Below are positions 1 through 11,003 of a stretch of DNA of 64,000 nucleotides, in pieces. Source of the DNA: DAOQVR01 sp035341665 (GTDB lineage: Bacteria > Chloroflexota > Anaerolineae > JAAYZQ01). The stretch's first letter is position 1, and the number at the start of each line of letters is the position of its first letter. The translations under genes and the position numbers were made by a program. The stretch covers positions 1 through 64,000 of the forward strand of contig DAOQVR010000020.1 in the NCBI GenBank assembly GCA_035341665.1, in the 5' to 3' direction. The notes beneath the pieces were generated by a model that was not told where the DNA came from, did not search any database, and was given only the letters and a program-made list of their open reading frames with translations.

Positions 1-72
1 CGCTCCTGCGCGCTCCTCGGGGCTTGCCGGACTTGACAAAGCGTGTCCTGACCGGGCGTCCCCGCACCCGCC

Positions 73-1563
73 CTACAGCGCCCCATAATCCTGCCGTTCC
101 TCCAGCTCGCCAGCGTAGAACTCGTCCATCGGCCGGCGCGCCACCATCTCGCGGAACTCGCCCAGCTCCCTCTCCATCGCCGGGTCCAGTTGGTACGGCT
201 CGCGCTGGGCCAGGATCTCTCGCACCCGCTGACGGGCACGCTCCAGTGCCGGGCTGCCGCCCGACTCTGCCCAGGCATCGTGCGGCTCCCGCACCGAGAG
301 ACGGGGGATGAAGTGCTCCTGCCGAAAGTGCCGCAGAGTGTGCTTCTCGGCCAGGTAGTTGCCGGGACCCGTGTGCACGACCTGGCGGATGGCCTCCACC
401 GCCAGCGTTTCCTCGTCCACCTCGATGCCGCGCGCAATCCGCAGCGCTGCGCCGCACAGCTCGTCGTCGAGCAGGAGGAGCGGGTCACTCTCGACCATGC
501 TGCTGTCGAGTGTCCCGCCGCAGGTTATGAAATGCACCCCTGCCAGCACCGCAGGCAACAGCGTATTGGCGCGCTCGAAGCCGGCTTGCACGTCTTCCGT
601 CTTCGCCTCGGTCGTGAGGCCCACGCCGCGGCAGGGAAGCCCATAGTAGCGTGCCATCTGGGCCGAGGCAGCGGTGATGAGGCCAGTCTCCACCGCACCC
701 AGCGCCACAGTTCCCAGGCGCATGTTGGCGATGGTCGAAACGGTGCCGTAGAGCACCGGCGTCCCCGGCCGGAAGATCTGAGCCAGCGTCACATGCGCAA
801 GGATGGCTGCATTCTCCTGCGCCAGAAGCCCCGCCAGGGTAGCCGGCGCCGTCGCACCTGCGATCGCCTCCGGGGACATCGCCAGCGGCTGACCATACTC
901 CGCGCAGATGAGGAGCCCCTCCAGCTGCATCTGCAGCGTCTGCAGAGGGCTGCCCACCGAGCAAATGGCAAAGAAGCGCGGTCGCTTCCGCATCTCTTCT
1001 TTCCCCCCCGAGGCAATCGCCATCATGCGCATCATGTCCAAGGTGGGGACATAGCCGTAGCAGCCCATCCCAAAGGGCTTGTGGCTGTGGTGGGCCCACG
1101 CCCAGATCGACTCCGTATGGATCGTGGTCATTGGGATATCGCACGGCCAAACGTCCATCTGCGAGTTATGGATGTGCTCGCAGGCATCGATGAGCTGGAT
1201 GTGGCGCGCCACGTCCTCCATCGTCGTCGGCCGGCGCTCGCCGGTGTCTGTGTCGAGGATGAACGTGGGGGTACCCAGACCCGCGAAGCAGACCTCGTCG
1301 CCGCCGATCGGGAGGCAGAACTGCCCATCGGCGCCGTACAGGGCGAAGCGCTCCGGCGCTTGGTCCACCGCCCAGCGCACCAGGCGCTCCGGGATACGCA
1401 CGATCCCATTGGCGACGTCGACCTTTGCGCCCGCCCGCCGGAAGATCTCCCGTGCAGGCCCATAGTCGACCTTCAGGCCGACCTCCGCCAGGATCTCCAT
1501 CGAAGCACTGTGAATCCGCTCCACCTCTTCCTGGCTCAACACTTCCAATCGGGCCGTCTTCAT
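73..1563 (-). CDS. MttB-family (trimethylamine methyltransferase-like) protein
   Basis: A 496-residue protein of the MttB/COG5598 superfamily, a TIM-barrel family that moves a methyl group from a quaternary or tertiary amine to a cobalamin-carrying corrinoid protein. The family resemblance is over the full length, from the N-terminal SQEEVERIHSASMEILAEVG segment through the central barrel. The frame has no internal amber codon, so it belongs with the non-pyrrolysine homologues (for example glycine betaine enzymes), and its substrate cannot be told. No corrinoid protein, reactivase or methyltransferase partner lies beside it, so it may act with partners encoded elsewhere. The start is ATG, preceded by an AGGAGG ribosome site and a promoter-like pair. 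Confidence 0.85.
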   Translation of the reverse strand: MKTARLEVLSQEEVERIHSASMEILAEVGLKVDYGPAREIFRRAGAKVDVANGIVRIPERLVRWAVDQAPERFALYGADGQFCLPIGGDEVCFAGLGTPTFILDTDTGERRPTTMEDVARHIQLIDACEHIHNSQMDVWPCDIPMTTIHTESIWAWAHHSHKPFGMGCYGYVPTLDMMRMMAIASGGKEEMRKRPRFFAICSVGSPLQTLQMQLEGLLICAEYGQPLAMSPEAIAGATAPATLAGLLAQENAAILAHVTLAQIFRPGTPVLYGTVSTIANMRLGTVALGAVETGLITAASAQMARYYGLPCRGVGLTTEAKTEDVQAGFERANTLLPAVLAGVHFITCGGTLDSSMVESDPLLLLDDELCGAALRIARGIEVDEETLAVEAIRQVVHTGPGNYLAEKHTLRHFRQEHFIPRLSVREPHDAWAESGGSPALERARQRVREILAQREPYQLDPAMERELGEFREMVARRPMDEFYAGELEERQDYGAL

Positions 1564-1595
1564 CGTCTAGCCTCCTGCGTGTGGCGGATGGCGCC

Positions 1596-1624
1596 ATTGT
1601 AGCGCGGTCCCGCCCGCAGCACAA
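1596..1624 (-). promoter_or_regulatory. Promoter of the MttB-family gene
   Basis: On the minus strand TTGTGC (1619-1624) and TACAAT (1596-1601) are separated by exactly 17 bases, about 35 bases upstream of the start codon. Confidence 0.55.
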
Positions 1625-1651
1625 GTCGCCCCCTTCTCCCTCTCCCCCTTC

Positions 1652-1680
1652 TTGACGCCTTCCCGGCGGCCTGCTATCAT
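1652..1680 (+). promoter_or_regulatory. Promoter of the CPT-GNAT-Rieske-GNAT operon
   Basis: TTGACG (1652-1657), 17 bases, TATCAT (1675-1680). Because the -10 covers the ATG at 1679, and the TTG at 1652 is the -35, neither can be the start of the following gene; translation must begin downstream. Confidence 0.6.
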
Positions 1681-1717
1681 GGCGCCGTCCGTCCATCCTA
1701 CATGCTGCGGGGACACG

Positions 1718-2308
1718 TTGGACCAGGCCACTCCATCACCCGGCACCATCGTCATCCTGAACGGAGCCTCCAGCTCCGGCAAGACGAGCCTGCTGCGCGC
1801 GCTCCAGTCACTCTTCGACAAGCCCTTCCTCGATGCCGGCATCGACAAGTTCATCTGGATGCTGCCCAAGCGCTACCTCGATCGCCCACTCTGGGACGAG
1901 GTGCTCGGGCTCAACGTGCAAGCCGGCCCGGTGGGCCACCGGCTCTTCTCAGGGATGCACCACGCCATCGCGGCACTCTCCCGGGCCGGCAATTGCGTGC
2001 TGGCCGACCACGTCTTGGTGGAGCCGCGATGGGTGGCCGAGTGCGCCGCGCTCTTTGCCCCACTGCCGGCCTACCTGGTGGGCCTGCGCTGCCCGCTGGA
2101 GGTGCTCGAGGAGCGCGAGAGGCAGCGCAGAGACCGCACCTGGGGCCAGGCGCGCGAGCAGTTCGAGGTCGTCCATGCCCATGTGGTGTACGACCTCGAG
2201 GTCGACACCTCGCTCTTGAGCCCGGAGGAGTGCGCCGGGCAGGTTCGTACCATGCTCGAAGCAGACAGGCCGCCGCGGGCGTTTGCGCGATTGAGAAAGG
2301 AGACGTGA
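1718..2308 (+). CDS. Chloramphenicol phosphotransferase-like P-loop kinase
   Basis: A P-loop protein of the CPT/AAA_33 type with an N-terminal Walker A (NGASSSGKTS) and a later HxxVEPRW-like region followed by arginine-rich lid sequence (EERERQRRDRTWGQ). Members phosphorylate small molecules; some inactivate chloramphenicol, but most are of unknown substrate. I place the start at the TTG at 1718, after GCGGGGAC, because the promoter covers the upstream start codons; this gives 196 residues with the P-loop near the N-terminus, as is usual in the family. The frame is open further upstream to 1652. The stop is directly followed by the ATG of the next gene, so the two are co-translated. Confidence 0.75.
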   Translation: MDQATPSPGTIVILNGASSSGKTSLLRALQSLFDKPFLDAGIDKFIWMLPKRYLDRPLWDEVLGLNVQAGPVGHRLFSGMHHAIAALSRAGNCVLADHVLVEPRWVAECAALFAPLPAYLVGLRCPLEVLEERERQRRDRTWGQAREQFEVVHAHVVYDLEVDTSLLSPEECAGQVRTMLEADRPPRAFARLRKET

Positions 2309-2749
2309 ATGGCCGATCAGCCCTCCCTGCAGGTGAGCGCCGGCGTCAGCCAGGAGGAATACCGCCAGGTCTGCCGCGGCCTAATCGGCTACAACGTCGA
2401 TCGGACCTCCGGGGAGGTCCAGAAGCCAGGCGTCGACATCAACGTGGTACTCAGAGATGAGCAAGGCCGCGTCTGGGGCGGCTGCTTCTGTGAAACGTGG
2501 CTCTACTCGCTCTACGTCGATGTCCTCTGGATCGACGAGAGCATCCGCGGCCAGGGGCACGGCCGCGCCCTCATGGAGGAGGCGGAGCGCATCGGCCGCG
2601 AGCAAGGCTGCACCTTTGCGCACACCACCACCTTCAGTTACCAAGCGCCCCAGTTCTACCAGGCGGTTGGCTACACCATCTTTGCCGCGATGGACGACTA
2701 TCCCGACGGCATCGTCCAGTACTTTCTCAAGAAACGCCTGAACCCCTGA
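2309..2749 (+). CDS. GNAT family N-acetyltransferase
   Basis: A 146-residue single-domain GNAT protein. The acetyl-CoA pyrophosphate loop is visible as RGQGHGRALM, preceded by the strand YVDVLWID and followed by the FYQAVGYTIF segment typical of motif B. It acetylates an unknown amine substrate. It starts at the ATG immediately after the stop of the phosphotransferase-like gene and is 12 bases upstream of the Rieske gene, so it is the second gene of a tight operon. Confidence 0.85.
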   Translation: MADQPSLQVSAGVSQEEYRQVCRGLIGYNVDRTSGEVQKPGVDINVVLRDEQGRVWGGCFCETWLYSLYVDVLWIDESIRGQGHGRALMEEAERIGREQGCTFAHTTTFSYQAPQFYQAVGYTIFAAMDDYPDGIVQYFLKKRLNP

Positions 2750-2761
2750 CAGGAGGAAACA

Positions 2762-3100
2762 ATGGCATTCGTGGCAGCAGCCAAGACCTATGAGATCGCA
2801 CCAGGCAGCATGGCAAAGGTCGTGGTCGAAGGCCAGGAGGTTCTGCTGGCCAACGTCGGAGGGAGTTTCCACGCCACCGCCGAGCGATGTCCCCACCTGG
2901 GGGGCCACCTTTCAACAGGCGAGCTCCAGGATGGCATCGTTACCTGCCCACGGCACGGCGCCGGCTTCGACGTGCGCACCGGCCTGGCCGTCCGGGGCGC
3001 CAAGATCCTCTTCCTGCACATGGACGTCAAAGCGCTCCGCACCTACCCAGTCAGGGTCGAGGGCGACGACCTCCTGGTCGACCTGGAGGAGAGGGCATGA
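2762..3100 (+). CDS. Rieske [2Fe-2S] ferredoxin-like protein
   Basis: A 112-residue soluble Rieske protein. The cluster ligands are visible in RCPHLGGHL (Cys, His) and VTCPRHGAGFD (Cys, His), with the expected C-P-H and C-x-x-H spacing. It resembles the ferredoxins that feed electrons to ring-hydroxylating dioxygenases or the small subunit of nitrite reductase, but no oxygenase is nearby, so its partner is unknown. A GGAGG ribosome site (CAGGAGGAAACA) precedes the ATG. Its stop overlaps the start of the next gene by four bases (ATGA). Confidence 0.85.
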   Translation: MAFVAAAKTYEIAPGSMAKVVVEGQEVLLANVGGSFHATAERCPHLGGHLSTGELQDGIVTCPRHGAGFDVRTGLAVRGAKILFLHMDVKALRTYPVRVEGDDLLVDLEERA

Positions 3101-3873
3101 GCGGGCCGGCCGTCGAGATTGTGACCGTCGACGCCGGCAACGTCGACCGGCTCGGCTTCTTCTGCTACAAGTCCAAGCCCAAGAGCGAAGGCTACCGCGC
3201 CAAGCGAGCCTGGCTCGACGGGCGCTTTGCCGAGGGACTCACCCTGCACATCCTCCTTGCAGACGGCTGGGCTCGCGGCATGATGGAGGCCGCGCCGGGC
3301 GAGCATGCCTGGCGCGCGGTAAGCGCGGCCGGCTACGAGGTGATCCACTGCCTCTGGGTGGTGGGGCAGGGCAAGGGCAAAGGCTTTGGCTCGCGCCTGC
3401 TGGATGCCTGCGAGTCCGCCGCGCGCTCAGCCGGCCGTCATGGAGTGGCCGTCGTTACCACGCACCGAACCTGGCTCACGGGCAGCCGGTTCTTCTTGCG
3501 GCGCGGCTACGGGAAGGTCGACGAGGCGCCGCCCTGCTTCGAGCTGCTGGTCAAGCGCTTTGACGGCGCGCCGCTGCCCTCTTTTCCGGCCGACTGGGAC
3601 GAGCGGGCGCGTGCCTTCGGCCCCGGCCTGACCGTGGTGCAGAGCGGCCAATGTCCCTACAACGCGGCCACAGCCGAGATGGCACTGGAGGCAGCCCGGC
3701 AGAGAGGGATCGAGGCCCGGGTAGTGCACCTGGCCGGCGCCGCCCAGGCTCGGGCGCAATCACCGTCCGCCTTCGGCACATTCGCCTTGGTGCTCGACGG
3801 GCGGCTTCTGACCTACCACCCGGTCGGTCAGAAAGAGCTGCTGGACGTGCTCGCGGCGGGCTCGGAGAAGTAG
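3097..3873 (+). CDS. GNAT acetyltransferase with C-terminal YoaP domain
   Basis: A 258-residue protein starting at the ATGA overlap with the Rieske gene. The first two thirds are a GNAT domain (WVVGQGKGKGFGSRLLDAC is the acetyl-CoA loop). The last 85 residues match the YoaP domain, a thioredoxin-like fold with a CPY motif (QSGQCPYNAATAEMAL) and a TYHPVG segment near the end. The two-domain order is known for YoaP-type proteins, whose substrate is not established. It closes the four-gene operon. Its last 46 bases overlap the 3' end of the converging gene on the minus strand. Confidence 0.8.
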   Translation: MSGPAVEIVTVDAGNVDRLGFFCYKSKPKSEGYRAKRAWLDGRFAEGLTLHILLADGWARGMMEAAPGEHAWRAVSAAGYEVIHCLWVVGQGKGKGFGSRLLDACESAARSAGRHGVAVVTTHRTWLTGSRFFLRRGYGKVDEAPPCFELLVKRFDGAPLPSFPADWDERARAFGPGLTVVQSGQCPYNAATAEMALEAARQRGIEARVVHLAGAAQARAQSPSAFGTFALVLDGRLLTYHPVGQKELLDVLAAGSEK

Positions 3874-4520
3874 AGGCGCGTCCGCTCCACGCTGTGCCGG
3901 CTCATCGCCAGCCCCAGCGCATCCAGGACCTCCTCCGGCCGGCCCGCGCCCTGCGGGCTGGCCTCCAGCCGCATCGTCAGCGCGAGGATACCCACGCCGA
4001 CCGGCCCTGCGCACACAGCCTGGACGAGCGGTCGTAGATCGTACGTCTGCCAATCCCCCTTCTGCATGCGGCGGCGCGGCAGGGAGGGGCACGCCATCAG
4101 CGAATCGATGCGGCCCTCAACCGCCTCCGGTGGCTCGTGCGTGTGGACCAGGGCCCGGTAGTCGGCCGCGCGCATCAGCGCCTGCAGCGCCGGCGCCCGG
4201 AGGTCGATCTCCTCCGCACCCGTCGCTGTCAGGTCGCGCGGCAGGATAGGGCGGAGCCGGCAGAGCGCCTCGCCTTCGCCGATCGACTCTGTGAGCCATA
4301 CGTCGACCAGCTCGCATCGGCCCGTCACCCCCACCGGCAGGGCCGCCGCTATCTGAAAGCGCGGCTTGGGGTTGAACCCCTGTGAGTAGGCGACGGGCAA
4401 TCCCGCCCGCCGGAAGGCCCTCTCCCAGGTGCGGGCCAGATCGAGGTGGGAGATATATCTGAGTGCCTCCCCCTTGGCGTAGGCAATGCGCAGCCGCTGT
4501 GCCGGGGTCTCCTCGCCCAT
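3828..4520 (-). CDS. TIGR03936 / DUF2344 radical SAM-associated protein
   Basis: A 230-residue protein of the DUF2344 (TIGR03936) family, with the family opening RLRIAYAKGEALRYISHLDL and the FNPKPRF motif. It is almost always encoded beside, or fused to, a TIGR03960 radical SAM protein, as here, where the two frames overlap by one base (TGATG). The pair probably acts together in modifying a macromolecule, often discussed in connection with RNA metabolism since the genes commonly sit near ribonuclease G and ribosomal protein L21 genes; the reaction is not established. Confidence 0.85.
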   Translation of the reverse strand: MGEETPAQRLRIAYAKGEALRYISHLDLARTWERAFRRAGLPVAYSQGFNPKPRFQIAAALPVGVTGRCELVDVWLTESIGEGEALCRLRPILPRDLTATGAEEIDLRAPALQALMRAADYRALVHTHEPPEAVEGRIDSLMACPSLPRRRMQKGDWQTYDLRPLVQAVCAGPVGVGILALTMRLEASPQGAGRPEEVLDALGLAMSRHSVERTRLYFSEPAASTSSSSF

Positions 4521-6466
4521 CAGGCCTCTTCTCCCGGACCGGCAGATGCCGAGCCACTCTCAGGGATGCCACGCCCACCGCCTGCTGTCTCTAGTCCTTG
4601 GTCTGTCTCCGGGCACACCCACGCGCCTTCAGGCCGGCTCGCCCGCTCTCCCCGGAAAGCGGACACGATGCCGCAGCCGTGGCACCGCTCGCGGCAGTCG
4701 GGCCGCGTCTCCCCTCGCAGCGAGGCCTGGTAGTCGCGCCACAGGAACGCCTTGGCCACGCCGCTGTCGATGTGGTCCCAGGGAAACGTCTCGTCCATGC
4801 GGCGTGGTCTCGTCGCGAAAAAGGCCGCGTCGAGGCCTGCCTCCAAAAACGCCTGCCGCCAGGTCTCGGCACGAAAGTGCTCGCTCCAGCCGTCAAAACG
4901 CGCCCCGAGCTGCCAGGCGCGCTGGATCACGGTGCCGAGCCTCCGGTCGCCGCGGCTGAGGACCGCCTCCAGCCAGGTCTCCGAGTAGTGGTTCCAGTTC
5001 AGCTTGACGCCGGGCCCGCGCAGGTGGTCCATCAGGTACTCCTGCTGTGCTCGAACCTCCTCCTCCGACGCCAGCGGCAGCCATTGGAAGGGGGTGTGGG
5101 CCTTCGGCACAAGGGTAGAGACCCCCACGTGCACGTCCGCCTTCCGGCCCAGCAGCCGCCGCCCGACGGCCCGCACCTCCTGCACCAGCCGGACGATTGC
5201 CTCCAGGTCGTACAGGTCTTGGGTGGGATGCCCGATCATGAAGTAGAGCTTGATGGTCTTCCACCCCCGCGAGAACACCTGCTCCGCCACTGTCAGCAGG
5301 TCCTGGTCCGAAATGGGCTTGTTGATCACCGCGCGCAGCCGCTCGGTCCCCGCCTCGGGCGCAAAGGTAAACGAGCCGTGACGCCCCGTCGCCTCCAGCT
5401 GATCCATCAGGTCCACCGAAACCGACTCGATGCGCAGGCTCGGCAGCGAGATCGAGAGATGCCCTTTCCCCTGGCGGGCCGCCAGTCCCTTCACCAGCGC
5501 CTCGATCTGGGTGTAGTCGCTCGAGCTGAGCGACAGGAGCGCGATCTCCTCAAAGCCGGTGTTGGCCACGATCTGGTCGACCGCGTCCAGCACCTCCTCC
5601 AGTGGGCGCTCCCGCACCGGGCGGAACGTCATGCCCGCGTGGCAGAAGCGGCACCCGCGCCCGCAGCCGCGCTGGATCTCGATCGCGGCGCGGTTGTGGA
5701 CCGTCTCGATGTATGGCACGATTGGCCGCACGATCGGGGCCGGCAGCGTTGCGGCGATCCGCTTGCGCACGGGCAGCTGCGCCCCAGGCACCGCCGGCAC
5801 AACTGCGGCGATGGTCCCATCGGCGTGGTAGTTCACCTCGTACAGGCTGGGAACGTACACCCCGGGGATGGACGCCAGCCTGCGCAGCAGCGAACCCCGG
5901 TCCGTTCTGCCGGCCCGCTTGGCCGCCCGCACCGCCTCAGTCAGCTCCAGGACGGCATCCTCCCCCTCCCCGACGACAAAAGCGTCGGCAAAGCCGGCCA
6001 CCGGCTCTGGGTTAAAGGCCGCCGCCCCGCCGATCACCACCAGCGGGTGGCGCTCGTCGCGCTGGGCTGAGAGGAGCGGCAGGCCGGCCAGGTCGAGCAT
6101 GTTCAGCAGGTTGGTGTAGAGTTGCTCATACGGCAGGCTGAAGCCGACCAGGTCAAAACTCGCCAGCGGCCGCCGGCTCTCCAGGCTGAAGAGGGACAGG
6201 CCCGCGGCGCGCATCGCCTGCTCCATGTCCACCCACGGGGCGAAGGCACGCTCCGCCAATACCCGCGGCTGGCGGTTGAGAATGTCGTACAGAATGGCCA
6301 ACCCCAGGTTGGACATGCCGATGTCATAGATCTCGGGAAAGACCAGCGCCCATCGCACGTCGCAGGCGTCCCACTCCCTGACAACCGAGTTCCACTCTCC
6401 GCCCGTGTAGCGCGCCGGCTTGGTCACGGCAGGCAGGATCCGATCCAGCAGCTCGTTGATATCCAT
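4520..6466 (-). CDS. TIGR03960 family B12-binding radical SAM protein
   Basis: A 648-residue protein. The start at MDINELLDRI is chosen because upstream sequence contains a TATAAT-like -10 at 6477-6482. Residues about 35-165 form a cobalamin-binding-like Rossmann domain (FPEIYDIGMSNLG, VVIGGAAAFNPEP), followed by the radical SAM core with C268, C272 and C275 in RGCGRGCRFCHAG and the second-half motif SFTFAPEAGTERLR. The C-terminus carries a Cys-rich segment (CRERCHGCG) that could bind zinc or a second cluster. It forms an operon with the DUF2344 gene. Reaction and substrate are unknown. Confidence 0.88.
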   Translation of the reverse strand: MDINELLDRILPAVTKPARYTGGEWNSVVREWDACDVRWALVFPEIYDIGMSNLGLAILYDILNRQPRVLAERAFAPWVDMEQAMRAAGLSLFSLESRRPLASFDLVGFSLPYEQLYTNLLNMLDLAGLPLLSAQRDERHPLVVIGGAAAFNPEPVAGFADAFVVGEGEDAVLELTEAVRAAKRAGRTDRGSLLRRLASIPGVYVPSLYEVNYHADGTIAAVVPAVPGAQLPVRKRIAATLPAPIVRPIVPYIETVHNRAAIEIQRGCGRGCRFCHAGMTFRPVRERPLEEVLDAVDQIVANTGFEEIALLSLSSSDYTQIEALVKGLAARQGKGHLSISLPSLRIESVSVDLMDQLEATGRHGSFTFAPEAGTERLRAVINKPISDQDLLTVAEQVFSRGWKTIKLYFMIGHPTQDLYDLEAIVRLVQEVRAVGRRLLGRKADVHVGVSTLVPKAHTPFQWLPLASEEEVRAQQEYLMDHLRGPGVKLNWNHYSETWLEAVLSRGDRRLGTVIQRAWQLGARFDGWSEHFRAETWRQAFLEAGLDAAFFATRPRRMDETFPWDHIDSGVAKAFLWRDYQASLRGETRPDCRERCHGCGIVSAFRGERASRPEGAWVCPETDQGLETAGGGRGIPESGSASAGPGEEA

Positions 6467-6618
6467 AGGTCGTGCGATTATACCACGGCGCCGGGAGCAA
6501 GATACAATGCACCCGGCGCAGGGGATGGCTGGCTGTCGTTGGCGGTCTGGGCGGCCGGCCCTTGAGAAGGCTGGGGGGGGAAGAGCCTGCCATTCATCTC
6601 CCCACACCCATCCCCTAG

Positions 6619-6647
6619 TTGACGGGCTCCTCTTGAAGTGATATACT
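6619..6647 (+). promoter_or_regulatory. Promoter of the Fur/PerR-like regulator
   Basis: TTGACG (6619-6624), 17 bases, TATACT (6642-6647). The predicted start point, about 6654, falls on the first base of the palindromic operator, consistent with autorepression. Confidence 0.65.
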
Positions 6648-6653
6648 CGTTAT

Positions 6654-6668
6654 AGAGAGTGACTCTCT
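6654..6668 (+). promoter_or_regulatory. Fur/PerR-type operator, 7-1-7 palindrome
   Basis: AGAGAGT-G-ACTCTCT is a perfect 7-1-7 inverted repeat located just after the -10 and 25 bases before the ATG of a Fur-family gene. The 7-1-7 layout is that of Fur and PerR boxes. Binding there would block the regulator's own transcription. Confidence 0.55.
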
Positions 6669-6693
6669 TTAGCTGCAGAGGGGAAAAACGCCC

Positions 6694-7134
6694 ATGGTCG
6701 ATCCACAAGCAAGGTTCGAGGCTATGGTATGCCGGCTCCGGGAGAAAGAGTGCCGGTTGACGCCGCAGCGCATCGCCCTGCTGCGCCTCCTGGCCACCAG
6801 CGAAGGGCATCCCAGCGCCTCCCATCTGTACGAGCAGCTCCACGCCCAATTCCCGACCACCAGCCCTGCCACCATCTACAAGACCTTGAGCCTGCTCAAG
6901 GAGCTGGGCGAGGTGTTGGAGCTGGGCTTTGGCGACGATGACCACCGCTACGACGGCAACAAGCCCTACCCGCATCCCCACCTGATCTGCGTCCGCTGCC
7001 GTACGATCATCGACCTTGAGGTGAGTATCGCCGACGAGTTGGTGCAGCAGGTGGCCCGGCAGTCGGGCTACCCGATCATCAGCCACCGGCTCGATTTCTA
7101 CGGCGTCTGCCCCGCCTGCGGGGAGGGTGCCTAG
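6694..7134 (+). CDS. Fur-family transcriptional regulator, PerR-like
   Basis: A 146-residue Fur-family repressor. Residues 1-80 form the winged helix (TPQRIALLRLLA, SPATIYKTLSLLKELGEV). The dimer domain shows the metal-sensing set DDHRYDGN and YPHPHLICVRC, with structural zinc pairs C99/C102 and C139/C142. The HRYD and HPH arrangement and the catalase-peroxidase next door point to a peroxide-sensing PerR-type role rather than iron uptake control. Operator and promoter directly upstream indicate autoregulation. A Zur or plain Fur role cannot be excluded from sequence. Confidence 0.85.
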   Translation: MVDPQARFEAMVCRLREKECRLTPQRIALLRLLATSEGHPSASHLYEQLHAQFPTTSPATIYKTLSLLKELGEVLELGFGDDDHRYDGNKPYPHPHLICVRCRTIIDLEVSIADELVQQVARQSGYPIISHRLDFYGVCPACGEGA

Positions 7135-7349
7135 CCAAGCCCTTCGCCTACTCAATTCTCTATCGAAACGGGTTCTTTGTGGACTTGGACTGGAAGACTG
7201 GAGTGTGAAAGGAGGTAGGCCATTGTCCGTTCGCTAGTCGTGGTATCGGCCGGGAAGACACCCGGGCGCACACGAGCCCACGACACGTTGGGTGCGCCAG
7301 GGAGGCATCGTTGACAACACCAGAGACACAGCCAGAAGGAGATGAACCT

Positions 7350-9551
<2,202 letters not shown>

Positions 9552-9574
9552 CAGGGACGGCGTCGAGGAGCTAG

Positions 9575-9607
9575 ACAGGGGGCGGCGCACCAAGCGCCGT
9601 CCCCTGT
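9575..9607. terminator. Hairpin between katG and the converging MFS gene
   Basis: ACAGGGGGCGGCGC (9575-9588) pairs with GCGCCGTCCCCTGT (9594-9607) over 14 positions, with one G-T pair and an ACCAA loop. No long U-run follows on either strand, but its place between two convergent genes fits a bidirectional terminator. Confidence 0.6.
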
Positions 9608-9664
9608 TCGATCTCAGGCAGCCAACTCAGATGGGGTCCCGCCAGGACACGATCCCGCCCTCGC

Positions 9665-10906
9665 CTATGCCCTTCGCCAGGCAAGGATCGTCACCCCGGC
9701 CATGATGGCCGCGCCCAGGGCGCCCGGCGCCCAGGTGCCGACTGCACCCAGCAGCCAGCCGCCAGCCGAAGGCGCAACCACCCGCGACAGGCTCTCCAGC
9801 GCTCCCGCCGTCCCGAGTGCGCCGCCCACTTCGTGCGGCGGAACGGCTCGGGAGATGGCGCTGTTGATGACGGTGTTGAGCACCCCGGTCGAGAAGGCCA
9901 TCGGGATCAGTACCACCAACAGCACCGGCACGCTCGGCGTCAGCGCCCAGGCCACCAGGCTGAGCGCCTGAAGGACCACGCCCCACGAGATCAGCCTGGA
10001 CTCGCCGAACCGCTTGGTCAGCATCCCGATGAGCCCGCCCTGCACGATGACCGCCAACAGGCCAACGTACGCCAGCAGGTAGGAGGTTGTCTGCGCATTC
10101 AGGCTCAGGCGGTCCTTGGCCCACAGGGTGAACATGCTCTGGAAAAGCGCTGCGGCGATCGCATAGAAGAGGCGGATGGTCATCAAGGGACCAACGGTCG
10201 GCTTCCGCAGCTCCTGGATCATGGCCGGGATGCTGATCAGCGCGCGCTTTTCCCTCTTGGCCAGCTCTGCCTTCCGCTCCGCGGTCAGCGACTCGGGCAG
10301 CACGCCGATCACGCCCAGCAGGTTGGCGGCTGCCAGGCCGGCGGCCGCAAACGCAGGCACGGAGTACCCCCACTTGCTCAGGGCCCCGCCGATAGCCGGA
10401 CCCAGCACAAAGCCCAGCCCAAATGCCGCTCCGATGAGGCCCATCCCTTTGGCCCGGTTTCGCTCGTCGGTGACGTCGGCGATGTAGGCCTGGGCGACTG
10501 TGATGTTGCCGCCCGTCAGGCCGCTCAACGTGCGCGCGAGGAACATAACCGCCAGGATTGCGCCGTTTTGCAGAACGGCATGCTGGTCGGGGGTAGGGTT
10601 GTCGACCACGAGGGTGGCAAGCAGCCTGCCAAGCGGCTCGGCCAGGCCCAGCAGTAGGAATCCGAGCGCGGTTCCGGCGATGCTGATGACGAGGATCGGC
10701 CGCCGGCCGTAGCGGTCGGACAGCCGGCCGAGCAGCGGAGCGCCGACGAACTGCGCGGCCGCGTAGGCCGCGACCAACAGCCCAACCAGGAACTGGCTGG
10801 CTCCGTACTGGCCCGCAAAGTAGGGCAGCAGTGGAAGGATCAGGCCAAAGCCGAGCAGGTCGACAAAGACGACGAGAAAGATGTTGGCAAGACGAGAGCG
10901 CTGCAT
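9665..10906 (-). CDS. MFS transporter, TetA-like drug/proton antiporter family
   Basis: A 413-residue membrane protein with about 12 hydrophobic segments. The N-terminus (FVDLLGFGLILPLLPYF) and the loop 2-3 motif GRLSDRYGRRP are those of the 12-TM DHA1 group that includes TetA-type exporters. A charged central loop (ESLTAERKAELAKREKR) separates the halves. Likely an inner-membrane proton-driven exporter; the substrate cannot be deduced. AAAGGAT lies just before the ATG. Confidence 0.88.
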   Translation of the reverse strand: MQRSRLANIFLVVFVDLLGFGLILPLLPYFAGQYGASQFLVGLLVAAYAAAQFVGAPLLGRLSDRYGRRPILVISIAGTALGFLLLGLAEPLGRLLATLVVDNPTPDQHAVLQNGAILAVMFLARTLSGLTGGNITVAQAYIADVTDERNRAKGMGLIGAAFGLGFVLGPAIGGALSKWGYSVPAFAAAGLAAANLLGVIGVLPESLTAERKAELAKREKRALISIPAMIQELRKPTVGPLMTIRLFYAIAAALFQSMFTLWAKDRLSLNAQTTSYLLAYVGLLAVIVQGGLIGMLTKRFGESRLISWGVVLQALSLVAWALTPSVPVLLVVLIPMAFSTGVLNTVINSAISRAVPPHEVGGALGTAGALESLSRVVAPSAGGWLLGAVGTWAPGALGAAIMAGVTILAWRRA

Positions 10907-11003
10907 TCTATCCTTTCGGCGCTTTCCGCCGGAGCCTGCTCACCGCGCGCCGGGCCCGCAGGTGCGGCCCGGCGCGGTGGCGGCCCGGGCATCCGAGACA
11001 TCT

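Noticed and set aside
190..1602. 470-codon plus-strand frame over the MttB-family gene
   Set aside because: Arginine/histidine-rich shadow of a well-matched gene on the other strand.
7204..7236. Leader peptide before katG (AAAGGAGG followed by TTG and five codons)
   Set aside because: A four-residue frame with no attenuator structure; the ribosome-site match alone is not enough.
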